Source: Microbacterium sp. SYP-A9085 (GTDB lineage: Bacteria > Actinomycetota > Actinomycetes > Actinomycetales > Microbacteriaceae). Taken from it: a stretch of DNA of 64,000 bases. Within the stretch, counting starts at the first letter, position 1. Each line of letters opens with the position of its first letter. Shown one piece after another: positions 44,033 to 52,342 of this stretch. The translations under genes and the position numbers were made by a program. Where the stretch lies: the NCBI RefSeq assembly GCF_009649635.1, contig NZ_WJII01000001.1, positions 62,001-126,000 on the forward strand. Reading direction: 5' to 3'. The notes under the pieces were generated by a model. That model was not told the origin of the DNA. It did no database searches and saw nothing but the letters and a program-made list of their open reading frames with translations.

Positions 44033-44997
44033 GCCGACGCCTCCACGAGGTGGGCGCCGGGACCCGCATGCGCGGCGATGAGCCGGCCGGTGGCGATGTC
44101 GGCGGTCAGGGCGTCGCGGACGATGTCGACGTCCGCGGCCGCGCACACGAACACGACGTTGGGTCCGGCGTCGGCGGTGGCGTATGCCTCGAGCCCGTGT
44201 GCGCGCAGCCGCGCGGCGGCATCGAACAGGGCCACGCTCGTCGGGGCGAGGTAGCGGATCGGCGGCCGCGAGCCCATGATCGCGGCGTGCATGCGCAGCG
44301 CGTTCGACTCGGTGAGCTCGCCGATCCCGGCGACGTCACCGGCGGCGAACGCCGCCTGCATCGCGACGAGGTCGGCGGCGGCCGCGCGCTCCCACGCGTC
44401 GGCGTACGGGGAGGTCTCGCGGGTGCGGCGCATGGCCTCGCGGCTGGAGACGGCCTTGGCGCCGGCATCCACCACGGCGATCACCATGCCCAGGTCGGGA
44501 CCGGCGATCGGCTCCGCGAACGAGGTCGCGTCGTCGGTGCCGGCGTGCCAGATCGCAGTGCCGCCGATGATCGACCGGCAGGCCGAGCCGGAGCCGCGGC
44601 GGGCGAGGCGGCTGAGCGCACGCTCGTCGAGGGCGAGGCCGTACGCGTCGGCGGCCGCGACCGCGAGCGCCGCGAATCCCGACGCGGACGATGCGAGCCC
44701 CGCGCCGGTGGGGACGGAGTTGCGGGTGTCGACCCGGGCGCGGTGGGACGAGCCGGCGAGAGCGCGGACGAGGTCGAGGAACGCGGTGATCCGGGCCGCG
44801 GCGGTGCCGGTGGCCGGCACTCCGTCGAAGAGGATCTCGTCGGCGTCGGCGGACCCGTCGAGGTCGACGACGGTGGTGGTGGGGAAGACGTCGAGCGTGA
44901 GCGACAGGCTGCCGGTGGCGGGGATGATGAGGGCGTCGTCGCGCTTTCCCCAGTATTTGACGAGGGCGATGTTGGGATGGGCGACGGCGGTGCTCAT
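44029..44997 (-). CDS. mvaD: Diphosphomevalonate decarboxylase
   Basis: A 322-residue GHMP-family decarboxylase giving IPP from diphosphomevalonate. NIALVKYWGKRDDALIIPATGSLSLTLD (about 9-36) is diagnostic, PTGAGLASSASGFAALAVAAADAYG is the phosphate loop, and GSGSACRSIIGG with the catalytic Asp region VIAVVDAGAKAVSSREAM complete the site. Its ATG overlaps the mevalonate kinase stop by 4 bp. Confidence 0.95.
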   Translation of the reverse strand: MSTAVAHPNIALVKYWGKRDDALIIPATGSLSLTLDVFPTTTVVDLDGSADADEILFDGVPATGTAAARITAFLDLVRALAGSSHRARVDTRNSVPTGAGLASSASGFAALAVAAADAYGLALDERALSRLARRGSGSACRSIIGGTAIWHAGTDDATSFAEPIAGPDLGMVIAVVDAGAKAVSSREAMRRTRETSPYADAWERAAAADLVAMQAAFAAGDVAGIGELTESNALRMHAAIMGSRPPIRYLAPTSVALFDAAARLRAHGLEAYATADAGPNVVFVCAAADVDIVRDALTADIATGRLIAAHAGPGAHLVEASA

Positions 44998-46004
44998 GCG
45001 GTGATGTCTCCGGGGCGCAGCGTCCAGGTGCGCTCGGCACCCTGCTCGCGCATCGCGGCGGCGACGGCATCCGCCTCGGCCGGGGTGCCGGACAGGGCGA
45101 GCACGCAGCCGCCGCGGCCGCCGCCGGTGAGCTTCGCGCCGAGGGCGCCCGCAGACAGGGCCGCGGCGACCAGACGGTCCAGCAGCGGGCTGCTCACGGT
45201 GAGCTCGCGCAGCAGGTCGTGCGTGTCGGTCATCCGCTGCCCGAGGCGGGCGCGTTCGTCGGCGGCGAGGTCGTCTGCCGCGCGTTCGGTGTGCTCCTGG
45301 ATCCGAGCGAGGATGCCGGCGACCCGGGCCGGTTCGGCGGCCTTCAGCGCGGCGACGGCGGTGACGGCCTCGCGGGTGCGGCCGTGCTCCCCGGTGTCGG
45401 CGATCACGAAGACGCCGTCGAACGCGGACGGCAGCGCCCGCATCCGGCCGGCGCGGAACCACAGCGGCGCGTCGGCGACGACCGACCGCGCGTCAAGTCC
45501 ACTCGGGGTGCCGTGCGCCACGCGCTCGGCGGCCTGGGTGAGCTCGAACAGCTCCTGCGCGCCGAGCTCCGCCCCGTAGTGGCCGGCGATCGCGGCGGCG
45601 ATCGCGGCGGCGACGGCGGCGCTGGAGCCGAGGCCCCGCTCGGCCGGGATCTCGCCGTCGATGCGGACCGCCAGTCCACTCCCGTGCCGGCCCGGCGTGG
45701 CATCCTTCCCGAGGAACCGGAGCGTCTCGGTGAGAGCGGTGACCGGCGCGGCGAGCAGGTCGGGGGCGGCGGCCACGGGCCCCCGATACAGCACCGAGTC
45801 GATCCACAGCGGCCGGTCGGTGGCGGTGACGGATGCCGTGAGAGTGAGGCTGTGCACGGGCAGCGCTATCGCGGGTGCACCGTGCACGACGGCGTGCTCG
45901 CCCAGGAGGATCACCTTGGCATGCGCGGTGGCGGTGCCGGCGGGCGCCTTCCCCGCGGTGCGGCGGGTCCCCGGGTCCCAGAGGCGACCTGTCACGCCGG
46001 CCAT
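44994..46004 (-). CDS. mvk: Mevalonate kinase
   Basis: A 336-residue GHMP kinase, first gene of the mevalonate operon. Motifs: TAHAKVILLGEHAVVHGAPAIALPV (about 27-51), AERGLGSSAAVAAAIAAAIAG and GALGAKLTGGGRGGCVLAL. A 25-residue N-terminal extension precedes the first motif, so a start further in is possible; AGGAGACAC upstream supports 46004. All six genes of the operon overlap or abut, consistent with one transcript from about 46120. Confidence 0.93.
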   Translation of the reverse strand: MAGVTGRLWDPGTRRTAGKAPAGTATAHAKVILLGEHAVVHGAPAIALPVHSLTLTASVTATDRPLWIDSVLYRGPVAAAPDLLAAPVTALTETLRFLGKDATPGRHGSGLAVRIDGEIPAERGLGSSAAVAAAIAAAIAGHYGAELGAQELFELTQAAERVAHGTPSGLDARSVVADAPLWFRAGRMRALPSAFDGVFVIADTGEHGRTREAVTAVAALKAAEPARVAGILARIQEHTERAADDLAADERARLGQRMTDTHDLLRELTVSSPLLDRLVAAALSAGALGAKLTGGGRGGCVLALSGTPAEADAVAAAMREQGAERTWTLRPGDITA

Positions 46005-46129
46005 GTGTCTCCTGGGGTGTCGGGAAGCGGGATGCCGCGGCGGGGCGCGGGCGTGCGGCGCACGCGGCGGGTCTGGCCGTCCATCCTCGCGGGTGCGCCG
46101 TTGCGCACGCCATCCGTCGATTTTATCCG

Positions 46130-46135
46130 CAGTGG
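46130..46135 (-). promoter_or_regulatory. Candidate -10 of the mevalonate operon
   Basis: TAAAAT on the minus strand (in GGATAAAATCG), an AT-rich island in a GC-rich gap of 179 bp. The -35 region is not recognisable. It implies a leader of about 115-120 nt to mvk. Confidence 0.4.
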
Positions 46136-46171
46136 GCCGGGCGCTGGCTGGGACCGAGCCGAACGCGGGGC

Positions 46172-46177
46172 TACTGT
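46172..46177 (+). promoter_or_regulatory. Candidate -10 of a leaderless cupin-gene transcript
   Basis: TACTGT (pattern TAnnnT) ends six bases before the ATG at 46184, and no ribosome-binding site is present. The arrangement predicts a transcript that starts at the ATG. TGGGAC 17 bp upstream is a poor -35. Confidence 0.35.
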
Positions 46178-46183
46178 GGCGAC

Positions 46184-46615
46184 ATGACGGGTTACCAGGT
46201 TCTCGAGATCGGTGCGCCGGAGCGCTGGCGCGACTACTACGGCGGGTTCAGTGCGGCCTCTTCGCGCGACGGCCGGCGCGTGGTCGACCACGAGCTGACG
46301 ATGCAATACATCGGGATGACGGCGAACGCGTACGAGCCCGGCGAATCCGTCGACTACTGGCACCGGCACGACCGGATCGAGGAGCTGTACGTGTTCCTGG
46401 CCGGGAAAGGCCAGATGGGGCTGGACGACGAGGTCGTGGACGTCGCCGCCGGCACCGTCGTGCGCGTGGGCCAGGGGGTGTGGCGCTCGTGGCGGTGCGT
46501 TCCCGACAGCCCGACCCAGCTGCGCTGGCTGTGCATCCGCGCGGGCGACGAGCAGCTGCCGCACCTGCCCGACGACGGCATGCGCGACACCGCGCGCCCG
46601 ATGCTCTGGGACTGA
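46184..46615 (+). CDS. Cupin-domain protein
   Basis: A 143-residue single-cupin protein. The metal-site motif is VDYWHRHDRIEELYVFLAGKGQMGLDDEVVDVAAGTVVRVGQGVWRSWR (about 53-101): cupin box 1 has His and Glu ligands (WHRHDRIEE), box 2 is altered, the usual His being replaced by Trp/Arg. It probably binds a metal or small ligand; enzyme or sensor role unknown. It is divergent from mvk and convergent with the thioesterase gene (10-bp gap). Confidence 0.8.
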   Translation: MTGYQVLEIGAPERWRDYYGGFSAASSRDGRRVVDHELTMQYIGMTANAYEPGESVDYWHRHDRIEELYVFLAGKGQMGLDDEVVDVAAGTVVRVGQGVWRSWRCVPDSPTQLRWLCIRAGDEQLPHLPDDGMRDTARPMLWD

Positions 46616-46625
46616 CGACTTCGCG

Positions 46626-47057
46626 TCACGAGCGGTCGGCGGGACCTCCGGCGAGGAACCGCTGCACGAGCTCGTCCGGCAGCGGCGCGCTCTTGAGCCC
46701 TCGTTCGTCGTCATGCACCGTCCACACCCGGGTCTCGAACCCCTCAACGCAGACGACATCCCCGCGCCGGAGGGTGTGCCGGATGTCGAAGCTGCGCTGC
46801 TTCACCTCGGCGATCTCGCTCGTGATGGCGACGTCGTCCCCGTACCGGCACGGGGCGCGGAACGAGGCACGGGTCTCGACGAGCGGGCAGCCGAGGGCGC
46901 CGAAGCGCGCGAGCATTTCCTGCTTGGGCCAGCCGGCAGCCTCGTACAGCATCGCCGTGCCGTGGTCGAACCAGCGGAAGAACTGCGGGTTGAAGACGAT
47001 GCCGGCGGGGTCGCAGTCGCCCCATTCCACCCGCCGGGTCAGCGTGTTCGCGAGCAT
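46626..47057 (-). CDS. 4-hydroxybenzoyl-CoA thioesterase-type acyl-CoA thioesterase
   Basis: A 143-residue hot-dog thioesterase. The signature VEWGDCDPAGIVFNPQFFRWFDHGTAML (about 10-37) carries the catalytic Asp16 of the 4-hydroxybenzoyl-CoA/YbgC group. It begins immediately after the stop of the CoA-ligase gene (TGA then ATG), so the two are co-translated. A ligase and thioesterase pair on aromatic acids is a plausible activation and release cycle. Substrate not determinable here. Confidence 0.85.
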   Translation of the reverse strand: MLANTLTRRVEWGDCDPAGIVFNPQFFRWFDHGTAMLYEAAGWPKQEMLARFGALGCPLVETRASFRAPCRYGDDVAITSEIAEVKQRSFDIRHTLRRGDVVCVEGFETRVWTVHDDERGLKSAPLPDELVQRFLAGGPADRS

Positions 47058-48479
47058 TCAGCCCTTGCCTCTCTCGTCGAAGACGCGCTTGGCCTTCATC
47101 TCGGCCTTGGGCAGCGTCCCCGGCGCGACGATCTCGACGGTGCAGCGCACCTCGCAGCGAGACCGGATCTCCGACTCGAGCGCGGCGGCGGCGGCCGAAT
47201 CGGTGTGCTCGGCCACGACGGTCATCACGTCCAGTCCGTCCGGGCGCGTGCTGAGCCGGATCTGGAACTCGTCGCCGGCGTCCGGCAGCGCGCGCACGGC
47301 CTCCTCGATCTGCACGGGGAAGAACTTGATGCCGCGCAGGTTGATGAGGTCGTCTGCGCGGCCGGTCAGACATCCCATGCCGCGGACGTGGTTGCGTCCG
47401 CATGCGCACGGCTCGTGCGACAGGCGCGTGTAGTCCCCGACGAGGAAGCGCAGCTGCGGGGAGCTCTCGGAGTCGAGGCTGCTGCACACCGTCACGCCAC
47501 GTTCGCCCTCCGCCACCGGCTGCAGCGTGTCGGGGTCGACGGTCTCCCACACCTGGATGTCCTCCATCAGGTGGATGAACGTCTCGTCGCCGGTCTGCGA
47601 CTCGGGGCAGGAGTATCCGCCGCAGTGCGGGGACACCTCGGTGCAGCCGTAGAACTCGACGGTCTGCGCGCCCCACAGCCCCTGGATCCGCTCGAGCGTG
47701 CCGGGGATGCCGGAGAACGGCTCACCGCCCTGCACTATCCACTTGATCGAGCTGGCGGCGGGATCCAGTCCCATATCCTGCATCGTGCGGGCCAGGTACA
47801 GCGCGTACGACGGCGTGCACACGAGCACCTGCGGGGTGAACCGGTCGATGATGCCGGCCCGGGCCTTGGCATCCAGTCCGCCGCCGGGGATCACCGGCAG
47901 GCCCATCTTCGCGAGCGCGTACTGCACGCCCCAGGCGAACACGTGCGGCCCGAAGCCGACCATGGGGAACGCGGCATCCCCGGTGCGCAGCCCGCCCGAG
48001 TGCAGGGCGCGGGCGTTGGCCTGCTCCCAGTGCCGGCGGTCGTAGTGGGTGTAGCGGAACACCCGGGGCACGCCGGTGGATCCGGATGACGAGAACAGCA
48101 TCCATCCGCGGTCGTGCCACTGCTCCGGACCGCACGTCGAATACGTGCCGTATGGCGGGTGGGCAAGGGCGTCCGCCATCATCTCCTGCTTCGTGACGAC
48201 GGGCCAGTTCGCGAGCATCGAGTCCACGGACGACACGTCGGTGGGCGCGACCCCGAGCCGGTCGAACCGGGCGCGGTAGAACGCGCTGTTCTCGTACAGG
48301 AACGGCGCGAGCACGGCGATCTTCTCGTCCTGCACCTCGCGGATCCGCTCGCGCGACCAGGTGTCCTTCGCGGACCAGTAGTCGGCCGAGTGCGGCCGCT
48401 CGCGGTCCTCGTGGTACTTGTCCAGCACCGTCATCCACTCGGCGCGCGTCTGCTCTGCTCTGGTCCCTGCTGCCGTCAT
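47058..48479 (-). CDS. Phenylacetate-CoA ligase-like AMP-forming ligase
   Basis: A 473-residue member of the PaaK family of adenylate-forming ligases. The phosphate loop is WMLFSSSGSTGVPRVFRYTHYD (about 125-146), followed by EFYGCTEVSPHCGGY and DYTRLSHEPCACGRNHVRGMGCLTGRADDLINLRGIKFFPVQIEEAVR. The cysteines in HEPCACG resemble the zinc site found in some PaaK-like enzymes. It should activate an aryl or aryl-acetic acid with ATP and CoA. The start MTAAGTRAEQ at 48479 has GAGGAGGACAC upstream; longer readings cross the divergent promoter. Followed directly by the thioesterase; divergent from the LigM-like gene. Confidence 0.88.
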   Translation of the reverse strand: MTAAGTRAEQTRAEWMTVLDKYHEDRERPHSADYWSAKDTWSRERIREVQDEKIAVLAPFLYENSAFYRARFDRLGVAPTDVSSVDSMLANWPVVTKQEMMADALAHPPYGTYSTCGPEQWHDRGWMLFSSSGSTGVPRVFRYTHYDRRHWEQANARALHSGGLRTGDAAFPMVGFGPHVFAWGVQYALAKMGLPVIPGGGLDAKARAGIIDRFTPQVLVCTPSYALYLARTMQDMGLDPAASSIKWIVQGGEPFSGIPGTLERIQGLWGAQTVEFYGCTEVSPHCGGYSCPESQTGDETFIHLMEDIQVWETVDPDTLQPVAEGERGVTVCSSLDSESSPQLRFLVGDYTRLSHEPCACGRNHVRGMGCLTGRADDLINLRGIKFFPVQIEEAVRALPDAGDEFQIRLSTRPDGLDVMTVVAEHTDSAAAAALESEIRSRCEVRCTVEIVAPGTLPKAEMKAKRVFDERGKG

Positions 48480-48548
48480 CGTGTCCTCCTCGACACCGGA
48501 TCTCGTGCTCGCTCCGCTGTGGGCGTTTCGTCTGTCGACCCCGTGAGC

Positions 48549-48575
48549 TATAGTGAGTTCTAATTCAGAACTTAC
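48549..48575. promoter_or_regulatory. Promoter and operator between the CoA-ligase and LigM-like genes
   Basis: TATAGT (48549-48554) is a good -10 for the rightward gene. It runs into an inverted repeat, AGTTCT-AATTC-AGAACT (48556-48561 and 48567-48572), which extends with GT at 48553-48554 and AC at 48574-48575. It sits across the expected transcription start, 14 bp before the ATG at 48589. The HxlR-type regulator two genes on is the obvious candidate to bind it. Confidence 0.6.
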
Positions 48576-48588
48576 CACAGGAGGGCTC

Positions 48589-50022
48589 ATGGGCGAGCAG
48601 AATCTTCAGGCGATGATGGACGGCGAGACCAGCATCGTCGACCGCTTCTACCGCAACCACCCGAAGACGGCGCTGAACATCTTCGGGGTGATGATGCCGG
48701 TGGACGCCGTGCGCGCGGAGTTCACGACGTGGCGCGATGAGCAGCAGTCGTGGCGCAAGGGCGTCGCCCTGCACGACCAGAGCTACCACATGCACAATCT
48801 GCGGGTGCGCGGCAAGGACGCCCTGGCGCTGTTCTCGCACCTGGGAGTGAACTCGTTCGCCACGTTCCGCCCGGGGGCGGCGAAGCAGTTCGTGGCGTGC
48901 TCCCCGGAGGGGTACGTGATCGGCGACGCGATCCTGTACTACCTGGACGATGAGGACTTCCTGCTCGTGGGCAACCCCGCCTCGACGGACTGGGTCCAAT
49001 ACCATGCCGAGACCGGCGACTTCGACGTGCAGGCGGACCTCGATCCGGTGTGGGCGCTGAACAAGGACAAGCGCCGCCTCGTCTACCGCTACCAGGTGGA
49101 GGGTCCGAACGCTTACACACTGCTGGAGGAGCTGAACGGCGGTCCGCTGCCGGAGATCAAGTTCTTCCGCTCGGCGACGATCTCAATCGCGGGCCACGAG
49201 GTGCACGCCATGCGGCACAGCATGGGCGGCGTGCCGGGCCTGGAGCTGTCCGGTCCGTGGGACGAGCGCCGCGATGTCAAGACCGCGCTCGTGCAGGCCG
49301 GCAAGAAGCACGGCCTGCGGCAGATCGGGTCGCTGGGCTACTTCAGCACCGTGATCGAGTCGGGCTGGTGGGCAGTGCCCTTCTCGGCCGTCTACACAAG
49401 CCCACAACTGCGCGGGTACCGCGAGTGGCTGAGCGATCGCAGCGCGTCGGCGCGGATGTCGCTCGGCGGCAGCTTCTACTCCCCCGACCCCGAGGACTAC
49501 TACGCCACCCCGTGGGACCTCAACTACGGCCACATCGTGAAGTTCGACCACGATTTCATCGGCCGCGCCGCCCTCGAGAAGCTGGCCGACCAGCCGCACC
49601 GCAAGAAGGTCACCCTGCTGTGGCATCCGGACGACTTCGTGCAGGTGTTCCAGCGGCTCGTGCAGGACGGACCCACCGCCTTGCACATCGACCTGCCGGT
49701 GGCGGCGACCGGCCGCCTCCACTACGACAAGGTGCTGGACGGCGACGGCAACCACGTCGGATTCGGCACGTATCCTGCGTACAGCTACAACGAGCGGGCG
49801 ATGATGTCGCTCGGGTCGATCGACGAGGCGCTGGCGGTGCCGGGCACGGAGCTCACCCTGATCTGGGGCGAGGACGGCGGCGGCACCCGCAGCGGCGGGA
49901 TCGTCGAACCGCACGAACAGATCAGCATCCGGGTCACTGTGGCCCCGAGCCCGATCAGCGACACTGCCCGCGAGTACCGGGCGAGGTCGACGGCCGAGCT
50001 CACCGGTGAGCCGATGGCCTGA
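48589..50022 (+). CDS. LigM/DesA-like tetrahydrofolate-dependent aromatic O-demethylase
   Basis: A 477-residue protein of the aminomethyltransferase (GcvT) fold. LigM and DesA move the methyl of vanillate, 3-O-methylgallate or syringate to tetrahydrofolate. Family pattern seen: LHDQSYHMHNLRVRGKDALALFSHLGVNSFATFRPGAAKQFVACSPEGYVIGDAILYYL (about 62-120), RLVYRYQVEGPNAYTLLEEL, and NYGHIVKFDHDFIGRAALEKLADQPHRKKVTLLW at the C-terminal GcvT domain. ACAGGAGGG is a strong ribosome site. The exact aromatic substrate is unknown. Ten bp ahead of the HxlR-type regulator and divergent from a CoA ligase. Confidence 0.82.
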   Translation: MGEQNLQAMMDGETSIVDRFYRNHPKTALNIFGVMMPVDAVRAEFTTWRDEQQSWRKGVALHDQSYHMHNLRVRGKDALALFSHLGVNSFATFRPGAAKQFVACSPEGYVIGDAILYYLDDEDFLLVGNPASTDWVQYHAETGDFDVQADLDPVWALNKDKRRLVYRYQVEGPNAYTLLEELNGGPLPEIKFFRSATISIAGHEVHAMRHSMGGVPGLELSGPWDERRDVKTALVQAGKKHGLRQIGSLGYFSTVIESGWWAVPFSAVYTSPQLRGYREWLSDRSASARMSLGGSFYSPDPEDYYATPWDLNYGHIVKFDHDFIGRAALEKLADQPHRKKVTLLWHPDDFVQVFQRLVQDGPTALHIDLPVAATGRLHYDKVLDGDGNHVGFGTYPAYSYNERAMMSLGSIDEALAVPGTELTLIWGEDGGGTRSGGIVEPHEQISIRVTVAPSPISDTAREYRARSTAELTGEPMA

Positions 50023-50032
50023 GGGGCGGATC

Positions 50033-50491
50033 ATGCCGCAAGCACCGACGATCACCTCCGTCCAGCGCACCGGGTCCCTGCTCCAGCAGGGGGCGGCGTC
50101 GCTCGTGCTGCGCGAAGCGTTCTTCCGGGTGCGCCGGTTCGACGACTTCCAGCGGGTGCTGGAGATCTCGCGGTCGGTGCTCGCGCGGACGCTGAAGGCA
50201 CTCGTCGCCGACGGCATCCTGGAACGCCGGCTGTACCAGAGCCGTCCCGACCGCTATGAGTACGTGCTCACCCCTGCCGGGCGTGCGCTGTATCCCGTGT
50301 TCCTCGCGATGAAGGACTGGGGCGACACGTGGCTGGGCGGCGACGGGACCGACGTCGTGCTCACGCACCGCACATGCGGGAACATCTGCCGGCCGGCGAT
50401 GCGCTGCGACCGGTGCGGCGAGGTGATCTCGGCGACGGACATGACGTACGAGGTCCGCGAGCGGGGCGAGGCGGACGCCGCGGCGACGTAG
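50033..50491 (+). CDS. HxlR-family transcriptional regulator
   Basis: A 152-residue winged-helix regulator of the HxlR type (about 20-110): LVLREAFFRVRRFDDFQRVLEISRSVLARTLKALVADGILERRLYQSRPDRYEYVLTPAGRALYPVFLAM. The C-terminus carries CGNICRPAMRCDRCGEVI, four cysteines that could form a small metal site; such an end is known in part of the family. The start MPQAPTI at 50033 is 10 bp after the O-demethylase stop, so it is co-transcribed and probably autoregulated through the palindrome at 48553-48575. Confidence 0.88.
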   Translation: MPQAPTITSVQRTGSLLQQGAASLVLREAFFRVRRFDDFQRVLEISRSVLARTLKALVADGILERRLYQSRPDRYEYVLTPAGRALYPVFLAMKDWGDTWLGGDGTDVVLTHRTCGNICRPAMRCDRCGEVISATDMTYEVRERGEADAAAT

Positions 50492-50513
50492 CGCCGAGCG
50501 AGACAGCACCGGA

Positions 50514-51479
50514 TCAGCGATCGGGCACGGGCCGTTCGTCGCCGGCGTCCGCCGCGAGCCGGGAGCCCACACGCCGGGAGGCGCGGAACGCCCACCACGC
50601 GAGCGGGTGGTGGCTCCCCTTGCGGTAGACCCGGTGCGGCAGGTGCACGTCCACCGGCAGGGGGTACCCGGCCGCGACGCGCAGGCTCGGCAGGATCACG
50701 GCGGCGGCGGCCGCGTAGCCGAGGTCGGACGGGTGCAGGCGGTCGTGCGCGGAGAACATGTCCTCGGGCTCGCGCCGGAACAGCGGTCCGAGGGTGTCCG
50801 CGAGGGACACCGAGCGACCGCCGGCGCGGAGCACGACGATGGCCTGCCCCGTGGCGAGCACGCGGCTGTACCAGTGCGCGAAGAACCGCAGCGGTTGCGT
50901 GAACGGGTGGATGGTGCCGAGATCCGGGCAGGTCGCGACGACGACGCGGGTGCCGTCGTGACGGAGCTTGCCCACCACCGCCGACAGCGACCACAGCGCG
51001 TCGGTCAGGCGCTTGAGGTGCATCACGTCGTTGGCGCCGATCACGATGACCACGACATCCGGCACCCCGGCGGTGCGCAGCTTCGCGAGCTGAGGGACCA
51101 GCGCGACGGACTCCGCGCCGATGTCGGCGACGTTCGTGAGCACCACGGAGCGGCCGGATGCTTCGACGAGACCCTTCGCGAGGAGGACGCCCGGGGTGCT
51201 GTCGGGGTCTTCCGACCCGTAGCCGACCGCGAGCGAGTCGCCCATCATCCCGAACGCTATCGGAGGTCTCTCGTCGTCGCCGAACCGGCCGGTGCGCACG
51301 GGAAGCGATTCGTCGCGGGTGGGCAGGAGCCGCGCACGGGCGAGGACTCCCTCCGCCGTCGTGACGACCACGAGCGCCGTGACGAAGCCGACGATGGCGC
51401 CGAGAGCGGATCCGACGGCGCGCAGCAGCCGCAGGCCGCGAGACGGCGGCATCCGTCGCTCACTGCCTCGTGCGCCCAT
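50514..51479 (-). CDS. SGNH/GDSL hydrolase with N-terminal membrane anchor
   Basis: A 321-residue protein. An N-terminal hydrophobic segment (LRAVGSALGAIVGFVTALVVVTTAEGVLARARL, about 18-50) should anchor it with the catalytic domain outside. SGNH blocks: GMMGDSLAVGYG (nucleophile Ser), the Gly of ADIGAESV, VIGANDVMHL (block III Asn) and DRLHPSDLGY (Asp and His). It probably acts on lipid or cell-wall acyl esters. It follows the PEP-mutase-like gene after 53 bp and may be independent. Confidence 0.85.
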   Translation of the reverse strand: MGARGSERRMPPSRGLRLLRAVGSALGAIVGFVTALVVVTTAEGVLARARLLPTRDESLPVRTGRFGDDERPPIAFGMMGDSLAVGYGSEDPDSTPGVLLAKGLVEASGRSVVLTNVADIGAESVALVPQLAKLRTAGVPDVVVIVIGANDVMHLKRLTDALWSLSAVVGKLRHDGTRVVVATCPDLGTIHPFTQPLRFFAHWYSRVLATGQAIVVLRAGGRSVSLADTLGPLFRREPEDMFSAHDRLHPSDLGYAAAAAVILPSLRVAAGYPLPVDVHLPHRVYRKGSHHPLAWWAFRASRRVGSRLAADAGDERPVPDR

Positions 51480-51532
51480 TGCCGCTCCCGAGGCCAGGCT
51501 ATTCCTTCGCGCCCGCGTGTGGCACGCGGTGT

Positions 51533-52339
51533 CTACGGAGCGAACCGGCGCTGCAGGTCGGCGTAGCCGAGCGCGCCGTCGAGGAAGCCGAGGGTGCCGG
51601 ACTCGCGCAGCTCGCGGCCCGCCCGTTCGAGCGCGCTGAACGCGGCGCGGGCGAGACTGCCGCCCACGCTGACGCGCGTGACACCGAGGGCGAACAGCGT
51701 CGGCGCGGACAGGACGTTCGCGGTGAGCCCGGCGACGACGTTCAACGGTGCCGGGATCTCGGCGGCGAGCCGCCGGATCGTGTCCTCGTCGTTGACACCG
51801 GGCACGAAGATGCAGTCGGCGCCCGCGTCGAGGTAGTGGCGCGCCCGCCGGATCGTCTCGGCGAACGGGTCGCCGTCGGTGCCGACGAAGTAGGCGTCGG
51901 TGCGCGCGTTCAGCACGAACGTGCCGCGCGGCGCGGCGGCGCGGGCGGCGGCGATCCGGGCGGCGGCGTCGTCGATGGGGAGCAGGCCGCCGTGGATCGT
52001 GTCTTCGAGGTTGGCGCCGGCGACGCCGATCTCGGCGGCGCGGTGCACGGTGCGGCCGACGGCGTCGGGCGTGTCACCGTAGCCTGCCTCGAGGTCGGCG
52101 GTCACCGGGACGTGCACGGCGGCGACGATGTCGGCGACCCGTGCGAGCATCGTCTCCGCCTCGATGGTGCCGCCGTCGGCGATGCCGCATGCCCAGGCGA
52201 TGCCCGCGCTCGTGGTGGCGATCGCGGGGAAGCCGAGCTGCTCGAGGATCCGCGCGGATCCCGCATCCCAGGCGTTCGGGAGCACGAACCCGGGGCCGGA
52301 GTGCTGCGCGAGGAAGGCCGTGGCGCGGTCCGTGGACAC
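51533..52339 (-). CDS. Isocitrate lyase/PEP mutase superfamily protein
   Basis: A 268-residue single-domain member of the isocitrate lyase/phosphoenolpyruvate mutase superfamily. LPNAWDAGSARILEQLGFPAIATTSAGIAWACGIADGG (about 20-57) and PVTADLEAGYGDTPDAVGRTV (about 78-98) carry the metal-binding Asp/Glu set. The catalytic Cys loop of lyases (KKCGH) is absent, so it is not a second isocitrate lyase; carboxyphosphonoenolpyruvate mutase-like, oxaloacetase or methylisocitrate-lyase-like roles are possible. GTG start 3 bp after the glyoxalase-like gene stop. Confidence 0.85.
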   Translation of the reverse strand: MSTDRATAFLAQHSGPGFVLPNAWDAGSARILEQLGFPAIATTSAGIAWACGIADGGTIEAETMLARVADIVAAVHVPVTADLEAGYGDTPDAVGRTVHRAAEIGVAGANLEDTIHGGLLPIDDAAARIAAARAAAPRGTFVLNARTDAYFVGTDGDPFAETIRRARHYLDAGADCIFVPGVNDEDTIRRLAAEIPAPLNVVAGLTANVLSAPTLFALGVTRVSVGGSLARAAFSALERAGRELRESGTLGFLDGALGYADLQRRFAP

Positions 52340-52342
52340 CGG

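Noticed and set aside
51533..52339. Second isocitrate lyase
   Set aside because: Superfamily fold is right but the KKCGH catalytic loop is missing and the length is 268, not about 430 residues.
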